A stretch of DNA of 64,000 bases from Kryptolebias marmoratus (GCF_001649575.2 NC_051443.1:17918639-17982638); one strand, 5' to 3'. Shown: positions 20,801-39,364, counted from the first letter of the stretch. Notes: generated by a model not told the origin, from the sequence alone. Program-made: numbers and translations.

Positions 20801-22846
20801 AGGACCTCTGCTTTGAAATGTCATCCTTATGGTTTCTTGTCTTGCTCCAGGTGGAATTGATCCTCTGCTGCGTGGTCTTGTCGGCAGTCCTGCTAAACTG
20901 AACACCCAGGATCACATGATGGTCAACGCTCTGAGGGAAAAGTTGTTCCAGTTCGTGGAGCACCTGGCTCTGGACCTGGGTTCCCTCAACATGCAGCGCA
21001 GTCGTGATCATGGCCTGCGTGGTAATCACCTTGTTTGTTTTCCGCCCCACCTCATCCTCTAATTTTCCTTTCTCACACATTTGACCTCACCTGCCTGGTC
21101 CTCCATGTGGTTGACTCCTCCAGGCTACAATGCGTGGCGCGGGTTCTGTGGTCTGTCTCAGCCCCGTAACCAGGCAGAGCTGGGCCAGGTTCTGAGGAAC
21201 AACAACCTGGCCAACAGGCTGCTGCAGCTCTACGGGACGCCCGACAACATTGACGTGTGGCTTGGAGGTGTTGCAGAGCCGTTTGTGGGCGGCGGCCGCG
21301 TGGGGCCTCTGTTCGCCTGCCTCATCGCAAAGCAGTTCCAGAATATCCGCCGGGGTGACAGGTCGGTACACAAGTCGTTGAGAAAGCCCGTGTTGTGCCT
21401 GGCGTGCCATCCCTTCTTATAACGTACAGACACTTTTCATAAACCTTTAAGAGACAGCAGAGCCTTACACAGGTGTGCATATGGCGTGGTGCCCGGTGTG
21501 TGCATTTGCAGCAGGAGTGTACACGGGTTAAAAACAGGACGTTGTGACCTGCTCTGCACTGCTTCTGATTGGTTTGGATTTAGGGGATCAGGTGACATAT
21601 GATCAACCATGACTGGGTAAAAGTTAGAAATATGTAACGAGGAACAGCCGGGCCGGGAAGTTTCAGATCAGCAGCACTGAGAGCAGGATTGTTTCCAAAC
21701 AAGCTCAAGTCTTGGCCGTGCAAAGATGTGGATGCAGATTCACTCGGTGTGCTTTTCGGCCATCATAAATGAACTCTTTTGTCACAAAAGAACCATAAGG
21801 AAATCTTGTTGTGAGCTTCAGTCAGGAACCTGTGGTCGTTCAGCGTTGCGGGATTACCAGCCCCCGGATTAACTCTCACGACCAAATGAATATCAACAAA
21901 TATCGAGCAGGTTTCGCAGCTGTCACTTTTTCCTCCTCCTGTCCAAATATTATAAATAGAGCAACGATGCCAGAGTTGTTGGTCTGATATCCTTATTAAA
22001 TCAAGCATTCCAGAGTGTCAAGATTTTACATTAATCTGCAGTGTGACATAGATTGTTCAAATTTTTTTTACATTTCACAGCGTGAGCCTTAAAACTCTAC
22101 CAGTTTGACTATTTTTTGGGGCCAGTTAAGTGACATGAACTGCAATTATTATAATATCATTCACTGAGCTATTATTTTCTCAAATTAAATTCACATTTTT
22201 CATGTTAAGAACTGTTTATGTTAAGCAGTGAAATACCAAAACCTTGTGCACTCAGATCATCTAACAGGGTATAAAATCAGAACGAAGCCTTAATGTTAAC
22301 CATCTCTTTCTTATTTCAGATTGTGGCACCAGAACCCGGGTGTCTTCACCACCAACCAGAGGGCTGCTCTTTCCTCTGCCTCGTTGTCCAGAATCATCTG
22401 CGACAACACCGGCATCACGTCCGTGCCCCGAGATGCTTTCAGGGTCGTCTCAAGAACCAACCCACGCGTTCAGTGCTCCAGCATCCCTCGGATGAGCCTG
22501 TCGGCCTGGAGGGAGAGTCGCCCCAGCTTCGGTCAGGCTGCAAACATTAACGCTATAATTCCATCGAGTTCTGTGTTTGTTTCTGATGTGTTCACATGGA
22601 TGAAAACTGTTCTTTACGTGTTTGACTTTGCAGGCTCTCCTGGTGGCTCTTCAAACTGCGGCGAAGCAAAGGTTAGTTTTTGGCACCAGCTTTAAAGAGC
22701 ACATTGGACTAAAGAATATTAATATAGGAGTATTTTTGAAAAAATATCCACAAATATGAGGCTTGACTTAATGTTTCTAATTTATTGGTCTACAGAATGT
22801 GAATCGGGGGAACAAGCTGAAGTGTCGGGGATTTCAGAACCTCTAA
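17895..22846 (+). CDS. mpx: Myeloid/eosinophil-type haem peroxidase
   Basis: Coding exons: 17895-17958, 18042-18129, 18293-18468, 18625-18757, 19257-19386, 19470-19676, 19760-20123, 20281-20441, 20521-20779, 20851-21021, 21124-21361, 22320-22531, 22634-22671, 22796-22846, giving 763 residues. The start [18 protein letters not shown] is a signal peptide, followed by a propeptide. Catalytic motifs of the MPO/EPX/LPO/TPO family are all visible: [12 protein letters not shown] (distal Gln, haem-ester Asp and distal His), RVDEN (Arg and haem-ester Glu), and [11 protein letters not shown] (proximal His). The enzyme uses H2O2 to oxidise halides or thiocyanate in granulocyte granules. The MPO-specific haem-linking Met is Asn here. 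An untranslated exon precedes it. An alternative last exon lies at 23384-23419. Fish databases use both mpx and epx for such genes; I cannot separate them. Confidence 0.93.
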
Positions 22847-23383
22847 AACAACAAGGTTGTCTTTTCATTTTCTTAACTTTCTCACTCTTTTTGTAATTGT
22901 GTTTGCAGTTTATACAGTAGTTTGAAATAAATTGAATGTCTGTTTGAAAAATAAAATACATGGCAATAAAGCTGATTAATAATAAAACTAAATCTGTGGA
23001 TTTAACGTAAAAAGTCACCTCAAAATGAACCCAAAAACAGGAAACAGTGCCGGTCAACAGCTCTGGCTTCAGATTGTCGTATTCATGGGGTTGTAGTGTG
23101 GATGGTTTTAAGGTTAAACATTTTTTAAAATCCTTTATGTCCCTCCTCAGGTCCTGTAGGACCACTTCTCGGACCACCAGCATTGCACAACATCAGCGCC
23201 GCACAGCCGCGGTTTTCCTTTTCAGTTCTTTCTGGGCGGGTGCAGCCCATCGTTTGCTTTCGTCAGGAAATTTATAGTTAACAGAAAACTTTTAGTGCAC
23301 GCAGACACGCCTGTTTACATCCCTGGTGTCTATCAGTTCAGCCTCTGCACATTAAGTTAATCATGAATATTTTTTTCATTTAG

Positions 23384-23419
23384 GCCAACGGAAAAGACAA
23401 AGACAACTGTGTCTTCTAA
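23384..23419 (+). CDS. Possible alternative last exon of the peroxidase
   Basis: After the acceptor ttcatttag this exon joins in phase to exon 22634-22671 and reads ANGKDKDNCVF then stop. Using it instead of exon 22796-22846 ([16 protein letters not shown], stop) gives a 758-residue form. Exon 22796 also carries a usable donor after its stop (gt near 22856). Both tails are rich in Lys and Asn and have no counterpart in mammalian MPO. Which is used is undecided. Confidence 0.4.
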   Translation, partial: ANGKDKDNCVF

Positions 23420-23660
23420 CTTTTACTGTAAAATCAACACTTTCTTTTTGTGTTAGCCTAGTGAGTAAAAATTATGATTGAAACAAATCTGTTCTGTTAC
23501 AGCATGCGGTATTTTAATACCAAAAAACCTGCTTTTGCTTATTGTAATGATAGATTTTGCCAGCTCTATATTAAATAATCTATGGGCTGATAAAACAAAG
23601 CATGAAAACCTTAAAAAAGCTTTGTCTGCTTTTCACAGCAACGTTTCTTATTCTGCATTC

Positions 23661-23666
23661 AATAAA
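23661..23666 (+). terminator. Poly(A) signal of the peroxidase gene
   Basis: AATAAA at the end of the 3' UTR, about 240 bases after the second possible stop codon and followed by a GT-rich stretch. Confidence 0.6.
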
Positions 23667-25189
23667 GAATTTCTACAGTTGCAATAGCAGTGTTTTTTAT
23701 TTCTATGGCTTTGTAAGCAATGTAATTTAAATTTAAAATAAAATAAAATAAAAATAAAAGTAAGAGGAGCAGAAAATCCCTGCTGATATAAAACTCACCT
23801 TCTTTAGTATAGTTGAAAATAAAAGGGAAAAATGCCAACAATTGTTGTGTTTGAGCTTTATTTGCAACAAGAACAAAATGGAAATCATTTAAAATATAAA
23901 TTATTTTTCTTTTGCTACAATTTTTTTTATTATCACAACCAGATAATAAGTAACTTTCTGTCCTGGGATCCTTTTGTGTGTCTCTTAAATCACTTGTAAT
24001 GAGGTATTTTTTAATGACATTTCTGTTATACAGCAGGTTATTTAACACTTACACAGGAGCAAAACTTTTGTTTTACAATAAGACTTGCCAAACTTTTAAT
24101 TTTCATCGAAATATTTTATTCTGATTTTAGCATTTTTGGAAATCAGAATCTGTAAAATTGTGTTAAAATCTCTCCAATAGATGGAGCCAATGTTCTAAAT
24201 CAAATAAAATGTATGTAGGTTGTGTAAAATACTGGTGGATTTTAAAAACACATTTTAATAACCAGTCTGGCAATGAAATCTTTAATTTAGCTCAAACTGA
24301 AAAATGCCTCTCTTAAACTTGTCGCCCTTTTTATGAGTAAATTATGTTTTATTACAAGACATTTGGCAAAATATTCCCCAGTTTCTGTTCATTTGTGACT
24401 TAAACTGTTTATCTTCAAAGACAGAAAGCAGAGACAAAAATAAATTGGCTTATTTTGTTAATAAGTCCTCATTTGTCCCCTACAGTTTCACTGTGTGATG
24501 GACAGATTTCCTCTCCCATCACAAAAGATAAACATTTAAGACTCAGACCGGACTACGGCGTGTTTTCCAGCCCACCTGGGCCGCATGTGTTTGGAAAAAG
24601 TCAAGAGGTGCGTTCGGAGGAAACAAAGGTGAAGAGACACATGCAGACGAAGAGGACGGGGAGTGAAAGTCTTCCCTCTCTTGTTGGAAGGAAACTATCA
24701 GTCAAGCTGTTTCTTCTTCGCAGCACGCTTCAGGGCATTAAAAAAATCATTTGGTTTTGATTCTTGAACCTCAAAAGAGAGGAGGCCCATTTTGCAACCA
24801 GCACTTTTTCATAAATTCCACTGAATCTGTCCCATGAGCTGACTTTTGAAGACCTTTTGTTTTTCCTGGTATAATAAAGAGCAGCTGAGCAGCTGATCTG
24901 ATTACAGCGTTTTGGCTGATATCTGTACCTGTGGTCTGTTTTCTGTATGAACATTGAACCAAACAAACTCCATGTTGGAACCAAAGTCGCAGCCTTGGAC
25001 ACCGATCATGATTAAGTTTGTTTCCCCCCTGTAGAGATGTACCGTTTCAGCTGCCACCACCTCCTCAGCTGGTTTGTTTTTCAGCCACAAGAAGCAGCTG
25101 AAAGTGTAAACACTCTGAAACAGAGGACAGGCACAAACAAACATCTTTTATTCTCCTCCGTAGATGCACACACATTGTTTCGATATATC

Positions 25190-25370
25190 TTTCGCTAACA
25201 AACCGTGTTTAAAAACTTTTGCAATAGCTGTTGGAGTCAAGCCTGTTTGTGTGTTAACAAAATATCCCACAAACCACTGGGCTGGTTTTAATGAAACTCA
25301 GAAAGTAATTACTGGATGTAAACCATCAAAGCTCCACCACGACGCCCAAGATTTCACCTCTCCTCTCCGA
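25190..25370 (+). repeat. Dispersed repeat family R2, copy 2
   Basis: Shares 'gcaatagctgttggagtcaa', 'aaaatatcccacaaaccact' and 'ttttaatgaaactcagaaag' with the copy at 31440-32030. It is the 5' half only. Confidence 0.55.
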
Positions 25371-26304
25371 CCCCAATAACCTGTTCAGCTGCTGTTTTTT
25401 TCCTAACCTCCTCCTCTTCTTTTCCCAATCCCTCCCTCTTTCCCCCTTTCTTTCCCCTCTACCTTTCCGTTCTTCCACATCAGGATGAGGACCTCACCCT
25501 CGCAGGGTCAGTTTTGGAAACCACCCTGAAGACGATGATGGCATCGCCTGAATGAAAACCAACACTTTAAGTGACGACAAGATCAGTATGTGTACCATAA
25601 GTGCAGCTGAGTCAAAACAAAATGACTTGCAGATTTGGACACTGTTAGGAAATACTGTTTGCATGATGTATAAATTGTGAACATGTGTCCATTCAGAATA
25701 AAGTCATTATTTGGATGATATTAAAGAGGAGCACAATATTCTGCCAAAGCAAGAGCTGATGAGGAATGGGCTCACTGCTGTTTTGAAAACTTAAAAAAAA
25801 AAAGGTGACAGCACATGTCAAAGCACAGCTAGGAGCTTGTGCACTTTTGCTTAAGAAGAAATAAAATTTGTTGTCGTTGGTGAGTTTGCACGGCGAGCCG
25901 AGCCGAATTTGATGCTCCGTCTTTGATGTGTTCGTGCAAAACGTGCAGAGACAGGGTGGTGGTTTCGTGGGCTGTCAGTTTGTTCCACTTCTGATGCGAG
26001 CCAGGCCGCGGGTCAGGCGGACGAAGGCTCTTGAATATTCCAGAGCCTCGTTTGTTTTGGAGCTATTAATCCCTGCCTCTCTCTGTACTTGCACACTGAA
26101 ACAAAACCAGCTTCAGCCTGTTTCCAAAAAAAAAAAACCCCACTGAAGCAGGGACCATTTGATTTAAACTACTGATAACGACAGATTTCCCTGAATCAAA
26201 CCCACTGATGGTTGTCTCAAATATTCCCACAATGTAGCATCATCATCTGGTCTTCAGATTCTCAACGGTTTTAATGTTTTAATGATAGTTAAAAATTTAG
26301 GAGG

Positions 26305-26440
26305 AGTTGTTTTAAGATGGCAGCTCTTTAATCCGGTCAGAATTAAATGTTTGTTTTTTTTTCAAACCGAGGCCTGCTCGAAGAGCTACCTACAACAGGT
26401 AAGATATTAGTTGTTCACAAACTTTCTGAACTATCCCTTT
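26305..26440 (+). repeat. Dispersed repeat family R1, copy 2
   Basis: 'ttaagatggcagctctttaa', 'ggtcagaattaaat', 'ctacaacaggtaagatatta' and terminal 'gaactatccctttt' match the right half of the R1 family. Confidence 0.6.
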
Positions 26441-27599
26441 TAAGCTGATGACCGCAGTGGAACACTCAAGCAGATTTCCTTCAGGAGAATCCAGATGAAC
26501 TCGAGTTGCTGTCACAATCCTGAGGTTTTTTATTTGTTGTCGTGTTTGGTCTTTATCCGTCACGCCTTCCTCGTGGTTCTGTTTGGTTTGCTTTGCGTTG
26601 GTTTAATCTGCATCACTTTTGTTTTCCCTCAGTCATCCTTGCCTCCAGCTGCGCGTCATCCGATCCCCCCCATTGTTTATGTCTGTGTGTGTTTTTGGTT
26701 TTGCGCTGTTAATTTTTCTGTCAGCTTTTTCAAAGTTTTGTTCCTGCGCAGGACCGGCGCTTTCTCTGTCCTCCACTTTTATGTCTGCGGCATGTAAACA
26801 AACTGCTGCTGACATAATCACCTAAAAAAAGGGACAACCTACTGCTGTTGTGTTACTTAGCAGCCATTTCCCCCCACCACTCCAGAGCTCTCCTAAAGCA
26901 TAGAGAATGTAATGCTGAGGTTTGCACTGAAGTGTCCATAAGTGGATTTTAGAAGCTTCACACTAAACAATGACTTATTTATGTCTTGTTATTGTATCAC
27001 CGCTTTACCTGGGATCTCTGTATCTTGGCAGAGACACTGGGAGTGAGGAAGAGTAATGATGTAAAGTTTTCTGGGCCGTGTCGTGATAAAGTGCTCCTCC
27101 TCCTTTTGCTTGAAGAAAATGCTGTGTGTGTGTGCAGATTGCCACGTAGTCCACCAGACTGTGTGTGTGTGTATGTTACGAAAGCCAGAGCTAATGCGCT
27201 CCAAGAGAAATAAATACACATCATTTATGAAGAAAAAAAGAAAGAAAAGCTGAAACTATTTGAAATGTCTGCTTCTGTCACAGAAGGTGGATCTGAGCTG
27301 AGCTTTGTTTGAATGAAATGAGTTTCAGGGGAAATCAGCTACTATAAGTCGGATGGGGTTTTTTTCAGAGCTGAGTGTGGTTTCGTGTCACGTTTAGGAT
27401 TTCGTAACTAAAACATGAACCGATGGCCCAGCATTCCTTGGAGGAAAGCATATCGTCCACCTCGTTTCATCGGAGCTTTAGACTGAGGTCCTCTCATGAG
27501 AAGAAGGGGCAGACTTAGAGCCGCTCGAGGCGAACCTATGAAATGATGTTGTGCACAATCTCATGCGATCTTCCGATACCTTGTGAGATGTTTTAGGCC

Positions 27600-27830
27600 T
27601 CAGAGTATATGTTGTGAATGACTATAAGCTACCAACACACCAAATTTTGGATCATTATCTGCAAAACTGACTGAGTTATAACCATTTTTCTGTTGGCTAA
27701 TGTCAATTAGCTGTGGTGGCCTTCTTGAAAAGAAGGCTATGAGGTTATCAGTTGTAGATCTGCACCAAATGACTACTTTTTGAGAGGTTCATGAGATGTT
27801 TTGCAAACACAACAGACAAATGAACACAGA
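27600..27830 (-). repeat. Dispersed repeat family R2, copy 3 (inverted)
   Basis: 'accaaattttggatcattat', 'aaaactgactgagttataac' and 'gctgtggtggcc' are reverse complements or close variants of the R2 words seen at 13195 and 52120. Confidence 0.5.
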
Positions 27831-29225
27831 GACAGGCAAAAACATTGTCACCTTTGCAATAAAAAGTAATTATGTACAAATAATAACTGCAAAAAGCACA
27901 AATATCCTCCCTTTAATATAGACAAATGAGGCTGTAAATGCTCGTGTGTTAGTTAGTTTCATATTTTCGTCATCAGGGGAGGATAAAAATGTATTTCCCT
28001 TTGTTTAATTTGTGTATTTTATGTAGTACACAGTCACTGCTTTCCCTCCTTTCTCCTCCTCTCAAATATGCATCGGCTCAAACTCGTTACAGCCACTTTG
28101 AGCGCCCGGAGAGTCAGGATGAATTCCAACAAACGTAGACAAAAAGAGCCGGTCTAATTCCTTGCAGATGTGCCCCCGGACCGTGATGTGAAGGGAGCAC
28201 AGTGTGCTGCTGTCACCGGAGACAGACAGAGAGAGAAAGAGAGAAAGAAGAGGGAGTCCAGTGAGTTACCAGCAGAATACATCTGTGACCCAGAACAGCT
28301 GGTTCTGACTGGTGTTCCAGGGAAGAGAGGGGAGGCGATCAGGGATCACATGCACATAGCTTCCCGTCTCAGGAGGAACTGTTGGTATGCAGAATTAAAC
28401 TACGTGAGTCACCCTAGGAGCTAAAACACAGCTCAGCCAAAAGTAAAATCATCCTTCTCCGTTTTATGCTGGAAAATGATCCGAACTGCCAGACGACGTC
28501 TTCGAGACAAAACAGGAAACTTCTGCAGAGGAGCAAAGAGGCTTTTACTGCTGAGGTTACTGTGACTGGAAGAGATGGCTTTTTACGAGCCTGACTTACT
28601 TTGCCCCTTTTTCTTGGTTTCATAATTTGACTGATTAAACAAACCTCCCGTCCGTCCTGATCACGGCCGTCTCCAGGGAGGATGCGTTGTGTTTTTCTGG
28701 AGCCGCTCTTGCCTCTGATTCTCTCTCACGCTTTTTTCAGGAGGTTGAGAGAAAACAGCAAGTTGCAGTGCCACGATGTGTCCCCTCCAAGAACAATACA
28801 TCTGTAATTTACAGCATGATTTAATCACCCAAACCCAACCCAGTGAAGTATTTTTAGTATTTCTCTTTTTTCTCTCTCTTTCAGCTGCTGTTCAGATTAG
28901 TTGGTCTTCATATTAAATTCATAAGTCAGCATGACTTTGCTTTTTACCTCATTGAATTCAGCCACTCTGCCATTTGCAAATCCCTTTACCCTTTAAAGAT
29001 TTGTCTATAAAGACAATAAATTAAATGTTGCTGTTTAGAAATGTTTGTTTTAGTAAAACCATCAGTCGCTGAAGTTTTTAAAGTGAAAAGCATTCCTATT
29101 ATTGGCTTTAAAAAGGATTTCAGAGGGTCGGTTATTCTGGATTTCCTCTTTTAAAGTTTTAATTTATAAGACATCAAATGTTTCCTTTGGATGCTGGACC
29201 TGGACTTCAGTCGGACCACGCTGTT

Positions 29226-29610
29226 TTAAAGTGATAGTTCAGAGCTTTTGAAGTGAGGCTCTGCAGAAACACATTTCGCTCTTTATGTTTATTCGCAAAT
29301 CTAAACAGTGGCAGCAGCAGCTAGTTGTAGCACGTCCGGTGCAACTTGGGGGGCTTTCAGCAGGAATATCATCATTCCTCTGCTGGAAACATCCGTGTAT
29401 AAAGGTTTATAAATGAGAGGCTATGGAAGTGTTGAGATTAGAGTTTGTTTTAAGATGCCAGCAGTTCATTTTGGTCATTTTGGAGCCATTAGCTCATCGC
29501 TCTTTCTCCAAACTGAGGTTGTTCAAAGAGCTTTCTCCAACAGATATTATTTGTTCACAGCTTTTTCACAGAACCTCGGTTCTAAAGATCTGAACTGTCC
29601 CTTTCAATTC
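29226..29610. repeat. Dispersed repeat family R1, copy 3 (both ends)
   Basis: Left end 'aaagtgatagttcagagc' is inverted at the right end as 'gatctgaactgtcccttt'. The centre includes 'cagcagctagttgtagcacg', another R1 word. This copy shows that the family has terminal inverted repeats. Confidence 0.6.
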
Positions 29611-31439
29611 TAAAACTAAATCAAAATGTAGAAAACAGCTATAAGAGCTGCTAAACTGTCCAGCTGACAAAAGCCATATTTACCATTTAGTGTTAAGGAT
29701 CCCCTCACATGTACAAGTTTCTAATATTTACATTTGTTTTTATTTTATATTTATATTTTTTTGGACAACAACATCTGCATCTTGTTTAGCTCATTTTAAA
29801 TCAGGAGGATATTAAAACTTATTAAAATATGTATTATTTTTGTTGCTTTTTTTTTGCTTCTAACTACTAAACTCATTAGCAATGATCACATGTGTTTTTT
29901 GATGTGTTGTGTTTGACTTCTCTAAACTTTTTTTTTTTTTTTACCAAACTTCGACAGTGCGGACGATGAAATCCCAGAGTAATTTACATTTTATTACGGT
30001 GAGCTATCTTTTATGAATCAATCCAAATGTTTGCCAACACATTCTTTCACCGAGCGATGAATCCTTCCAGGTATTTAATAGAAACAAGGTTATAAACTTA
30101 GTTGTGTCGATGATTGAAAAAGATAAGTAAGACTTTAAACCTGAGGATTTTAGGTGCGGGGGTAAGGCGTTTAGAGGGCACACGGCCTGGCTTTTTAAAA
30201 AGAAACTCATCTTTTCATTCCTTTATTCAAGGGGAAAAGTGGATAATAAAGAAAAAGAGAAGTCAGATGAAAGATCTGAACTCTGAGCAGAAAGCTGTCA
30301 CAACCGATTGGAGGTTTCACGTCATGTCTGATGGCATGAAACGAGTCAGACTGCTGAGCAAAAAAAGTAAAGGAGCGTGTTTCGCTCCTCCTCTCGCCAT
30401 CAGTCAGGCGCCCCCGAGCAAATCCCTTAACACCCAGCTGCTCTGGCGTTACTGCTCTGTGATAATGCAGTTTCCATGTGAACAAAGCATTCCTAAAATC
30501 AACAAAGGTACTCGGAATGGGGCTATTGACTTTGCTTTTTTCATATCTGAGCCACTTTAACTTCTAAAGGCTGAAGGTATATTATGACTGCTGTAAGCAC
30601 GCATTCCTGCAGACTAAAGAAAACGTGGCCAAGCAGCTTCATGTAGCTGTTTGTTTGCAGTAATCTGCCTCATCTTTGCAGCTCGATTTGTTTCTTTTCT
30701 GCTCAGTTGGATCAAAGTCAACCAAGGTGCGGTTCTTTAAAGCATCCATGTCTTCATGACTGACTTGAATGAAACGATATTCCAAAGTAGCTTGCCAAAA
30801 AAAAGGCTCTTTTTAAATTAAAAATCTTGCCTTTTGAGGACCATTTTGCTGTGAGAAACTGTGAATTCCTCGTGAAACTCAATGTGGTTTTTGCAGCTTC
30901 CATCCTGCGGCCTTTCCTGTGGATGCTAGAAAGAAAAAAAATTCCTGGTTGGAGTAAAACGAAAACCTCGAATTACGCTTCCCAACCTATGCATTATACA
31001 TCTGAAGTTACCAGCAGGCCCGTGATTTGACCGGGCCGCTGCAAATCACTTCAGTTCATCAGCAGAGGAGCTCCGCAGGCTGCCAGCAAGACGGAGAAAC
31101 TCAGATATCAAGTATCCCCAAGCAGACTCCTTTCCCTCCTCTTCTTCTTTTTTATTTTCTTTACACTGCTGACTAATTATGAGCCTACAGGAGAGATGCG
31201 TGTGGATGAGGGTTTCATCATTTCAGGGAAGCTCTGATGCAGACCAGGCTCTAAAGGAGTGCAGGGTGGGTTTGTTTCCTGGAAAAAATTGAAATAGAGT
31301 GGGGCCGTCAAGAGTTATGTTTAGGTTTTGGGAGCTGATGAGTGATGAAGCTTCTGGGAGAGGGTCGAAGGAGGAATGGGAGATGATCCAAAACTCAGCG
31401 CAGCAAGCGTTCAGTACTTTCTGTTGCCCGCCACCAAGG

Positions 31440-32030
31440 GGCCTGCGTGAGTTTGCCCTCGTTTGTCCGCACTGTTGGCAAAATATCCCACAAACCAGTG
31501 GAACTTGCAGAAAGCAATCAAATAGATTTACATCTGAAACTGATTAACTTTTTGAGTTGAACCCAATCAAGATGGCCGCCGCCGCCGCTCAGCAACTGCA
31601 GCAAACACTAAAATGACTACAACGCTGCCTTTTTTACAGATATTGACCTCAAATTTGATGTGTTTGCAGCCAAACACAACACATACTCTGATAACTATAC
31701 ACTTTTACTCAAAACAATTACAGCAGCTGTTGGCATCAACCATATCTGTCTGTTAGCAAAATATCACATGAACCTATGCATGGATCTTCACAAAACTCCT
31801 TAAAAGGTAATCATTTAATCTTGATCTACAGCTGATTCCCTTTCGGAGTCAACCGGATTCAAGATGGTCGTCACAGCCAACTGAATGCAGGAAACCCCCA
31901 AAAATGGCTATATCTTAGTCAGTTTTACAGAACCTGAGCTAAAGTTTGGTTTGGTAGTAGCTGAGAGTTACGCCCATCGTGTCCTCTGAGCTCTAACACG
32001 TCTCACAATATTAGATTAAATGAGTGCAAA
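31440..32030 (+). repeat. Dispersed repeat family R2, copy 4 (two tandem units)
   Basis: Two successive units: 'caaaatatcccacaaaccag' near 31480, then 'gcaaaatatcacatgaacct' near 31760. Each is followed by a 'caagatggccgc' or 'caagatggtcgtc' word and by 'tttacagatattgacctcaa' or 'acctgagctaaagtttggt'. It ends about 470 bases before the lox start codon. Confidence 0.6.
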
Positions 32031-32287
32031 AGATGGTTTCTGTGGAAATCTCTAGCATGAAAATCCTTCTCAGAATGCTCGGCCTTTAAGTTGAGATTGT
32101 TTGAAACTGGTTTCAGGAAGTTTGAATGTTTTATTGTGAGTCAGAAGTTAAATTTCTCTTCTCTGAAGGCTAAAAACGGCTTTTACAGCTTGTTACCAGC
32201 CTCATTTAGCACCTTGTAAAGGGCAAAGCTGTGCCGTCATTGAACCCACTTATTTTATACCATGCAGGAGGATGAAAAACAAAAGCT

Positions 32288-32340
32288 GAACTCCTCCTCC
32301 TCCTCCTCCTCATAATCATCATCATCATCATCCTCATCCT
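32288..32340 (+). repeat. CTC/ATC trinucleotide microsatellite
   Basis: Seven CTC units followed by ATC units form a pyrimidine-rich tract 160 bases upstream of the lox ATG, probably in or near its promoter or 5' UTR. Confidence 0.8.
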
Positions 32341-32501
32341 GCAAACTGCAGGGGAAGAGGAGATGAGCTCACAAGGAAACATTGAAAGTTAGCGTTTCAC
32401 TTTCACTGCTCTGTGGACACCCTTCAAGCAGAACATGAAGGATTTTGCCCTTTAAAAGATCATAGTTTGTTTGCTTTTTTTATGTTCGTTCAGCTGATTT
32501 C

Positions 32502-37867
<5,366 letters not shown>

Positions 37868-38192
37868 GAAGCAACTGGTTTCCTGTAAACGACCATGAGG
37901 ACTGCCTGCAGGGACGTGCAAGACGACATAAAATAAGATGATATTAAACGTGCAGTTAAAAAAGAAAACTGAGAAAAAATACAAATACCTCTAGATATAG
38001 CAGCAAATCTAAAGAGAAGGGTATGATTCTCCTCTCTGGGAAGCATATTTACAAGTTTTTTTTGTTTTTAACTAACTGAGAAATTAAATACCAAATGATT
38101 TAACAACTTTTTAAAAATAAGACCTCCAAAAGCATTAATTAGATTTATACACAGCAGATAAAACTCTTTATTCTTTTGATTGAACTTTCAGG

Positions 38193-38198
38193 AATAAA
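38193..38198 (+). terminator. Poly(A) signal of lox
   Basis: AATAAA in 'ggaataaagttttgtgatat', about 325 bases after the stop, with T-rich sequence downstream. A second AATAAA lies at 38405. The real lox 3' UTR may extend further. Confidence 0.5.
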
Positions 38199-38889
38199 GT
38201 TTTGTGATATTGTCTCACAGCTTTTGTTTGTTTATATTTAAATACTTTCCTTTTTTATATATTTCTTTTCTGTTGTCCAGGTTAAACACAAACACAGATT
38301 TTTGTTTTTCCGCCTTCATGTGCGTAAGTGATTACTCGAGAAGAACCGAGGTCATGTTTTCAGCAGACTCGTTGTGTTTTTCTGACTTTTGGACTTCAGC
38401 ATGGAAATAAAAAGTGCATCTTCTTCTTGCCCTTTTCCCTCAGCCTCATCGTGGCGTTCAGCTGGTTTTGTAATGTAGGGTTTTTTTTTGTTCTGTTAAA
38501 GATCTCTGGTAACATCCTTATAACGTCATAAAAATTAAAAAAAACGTTCCCCCGGGTTCCTGAAGAGCCACAGAGGAGACATGTTGCTAAACTTTTCACA
38601 GCGCAAGAACAAACAGATCACCGCGCCTAAAAGTGGTGCAAGAAATCTTTACCAACTTCTTGTTTGGGTCCACAGCCACAGGCTACATGTGTAAAGACCA
38701 TTTAAATGAACAATGAACGCTGAATAGGTGTAAATATATGTTTATAAACATGTGTTTAAATTGTTTATTAATGTTTTGCCTAAAACTAAAAGGCTGCTCA
38801 GACTTTAGGACTGTAATTGGACTCATATAAATCATTTTAAGATGCTTTACAGAACGCAAGGTTAAAAAAGCAACAAAAATAATATCATT

Positions 38890-39364
38890 ACCAGCAATTT
38901 AATATTACTATTACAACTACTACTACTAGTATTATTACTACTACTACTATTTCTACTACTACTAATATTACAACAACAACATTACTACCACTACTTCTTC
39001 TACTACTATTACTGCTACAACTATTACTAATACTATTATAACTATCACTCCCACTACAACTACTACCAATAATACTGCTACTACTAATATTACTACAACT
39101 ACTACCATTACTACAGCTACTTCTACTACTACTATTACTGCTACTACTACAACTATTACTATTACTCCCACTCTACTAATAGTAATATTATTAATGAATA
39201 TTATTATTAGGGTTATTTATTATCAATTTAAATATAGTTTAAAAATATTTCCCATATACTGTAAATTATTTGAATTATATGACAAACAACCAAGATTAAA
39301 TAAATGGTTAATAATACTACTACTGCTACTACTTCTACTACTACTACTACTACTACTACCACCC

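Larger units (their letters stand above)
23700..32480. other. Gene-poor region upstream of lox
   Basis: Nearly 8.8 kb in which I can support no gene. Open frames up to 148 codons are scattered, unconserved in composition and not linked by splice sites. It holds repeat copies of families R1 (26305, 29226) and R2 (25190, 27600, 31440), homopolymer runs, and a CTC/ATC microsatellite at 32288-32340. A non-coding RNA or lox enhancers could lie here unseen. Confidence 0.45.

Noticed and set aside
22796..23419. A third peroxidase ending through an acceptor near 23150 (GTCCTGTAG)
   Set aside because: It would add just two residues before a stop, and the polypyrimidine context is no better than that of the two exons reported.
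28170..28424. Possible small basic protein (84 codons, KERKKRESS)
   Set aside because: Low-complexity GAGA-rich DNA gives the basic stretch, with no flanking exons, conservation clue or poly(A) signal nearby.
30114..30560. 148-codon open frame upstream of lox
   Set aside because: Ordinary AT-rich composition, an antisense frame open over the same stretch, and no recognisable domain or splice context.
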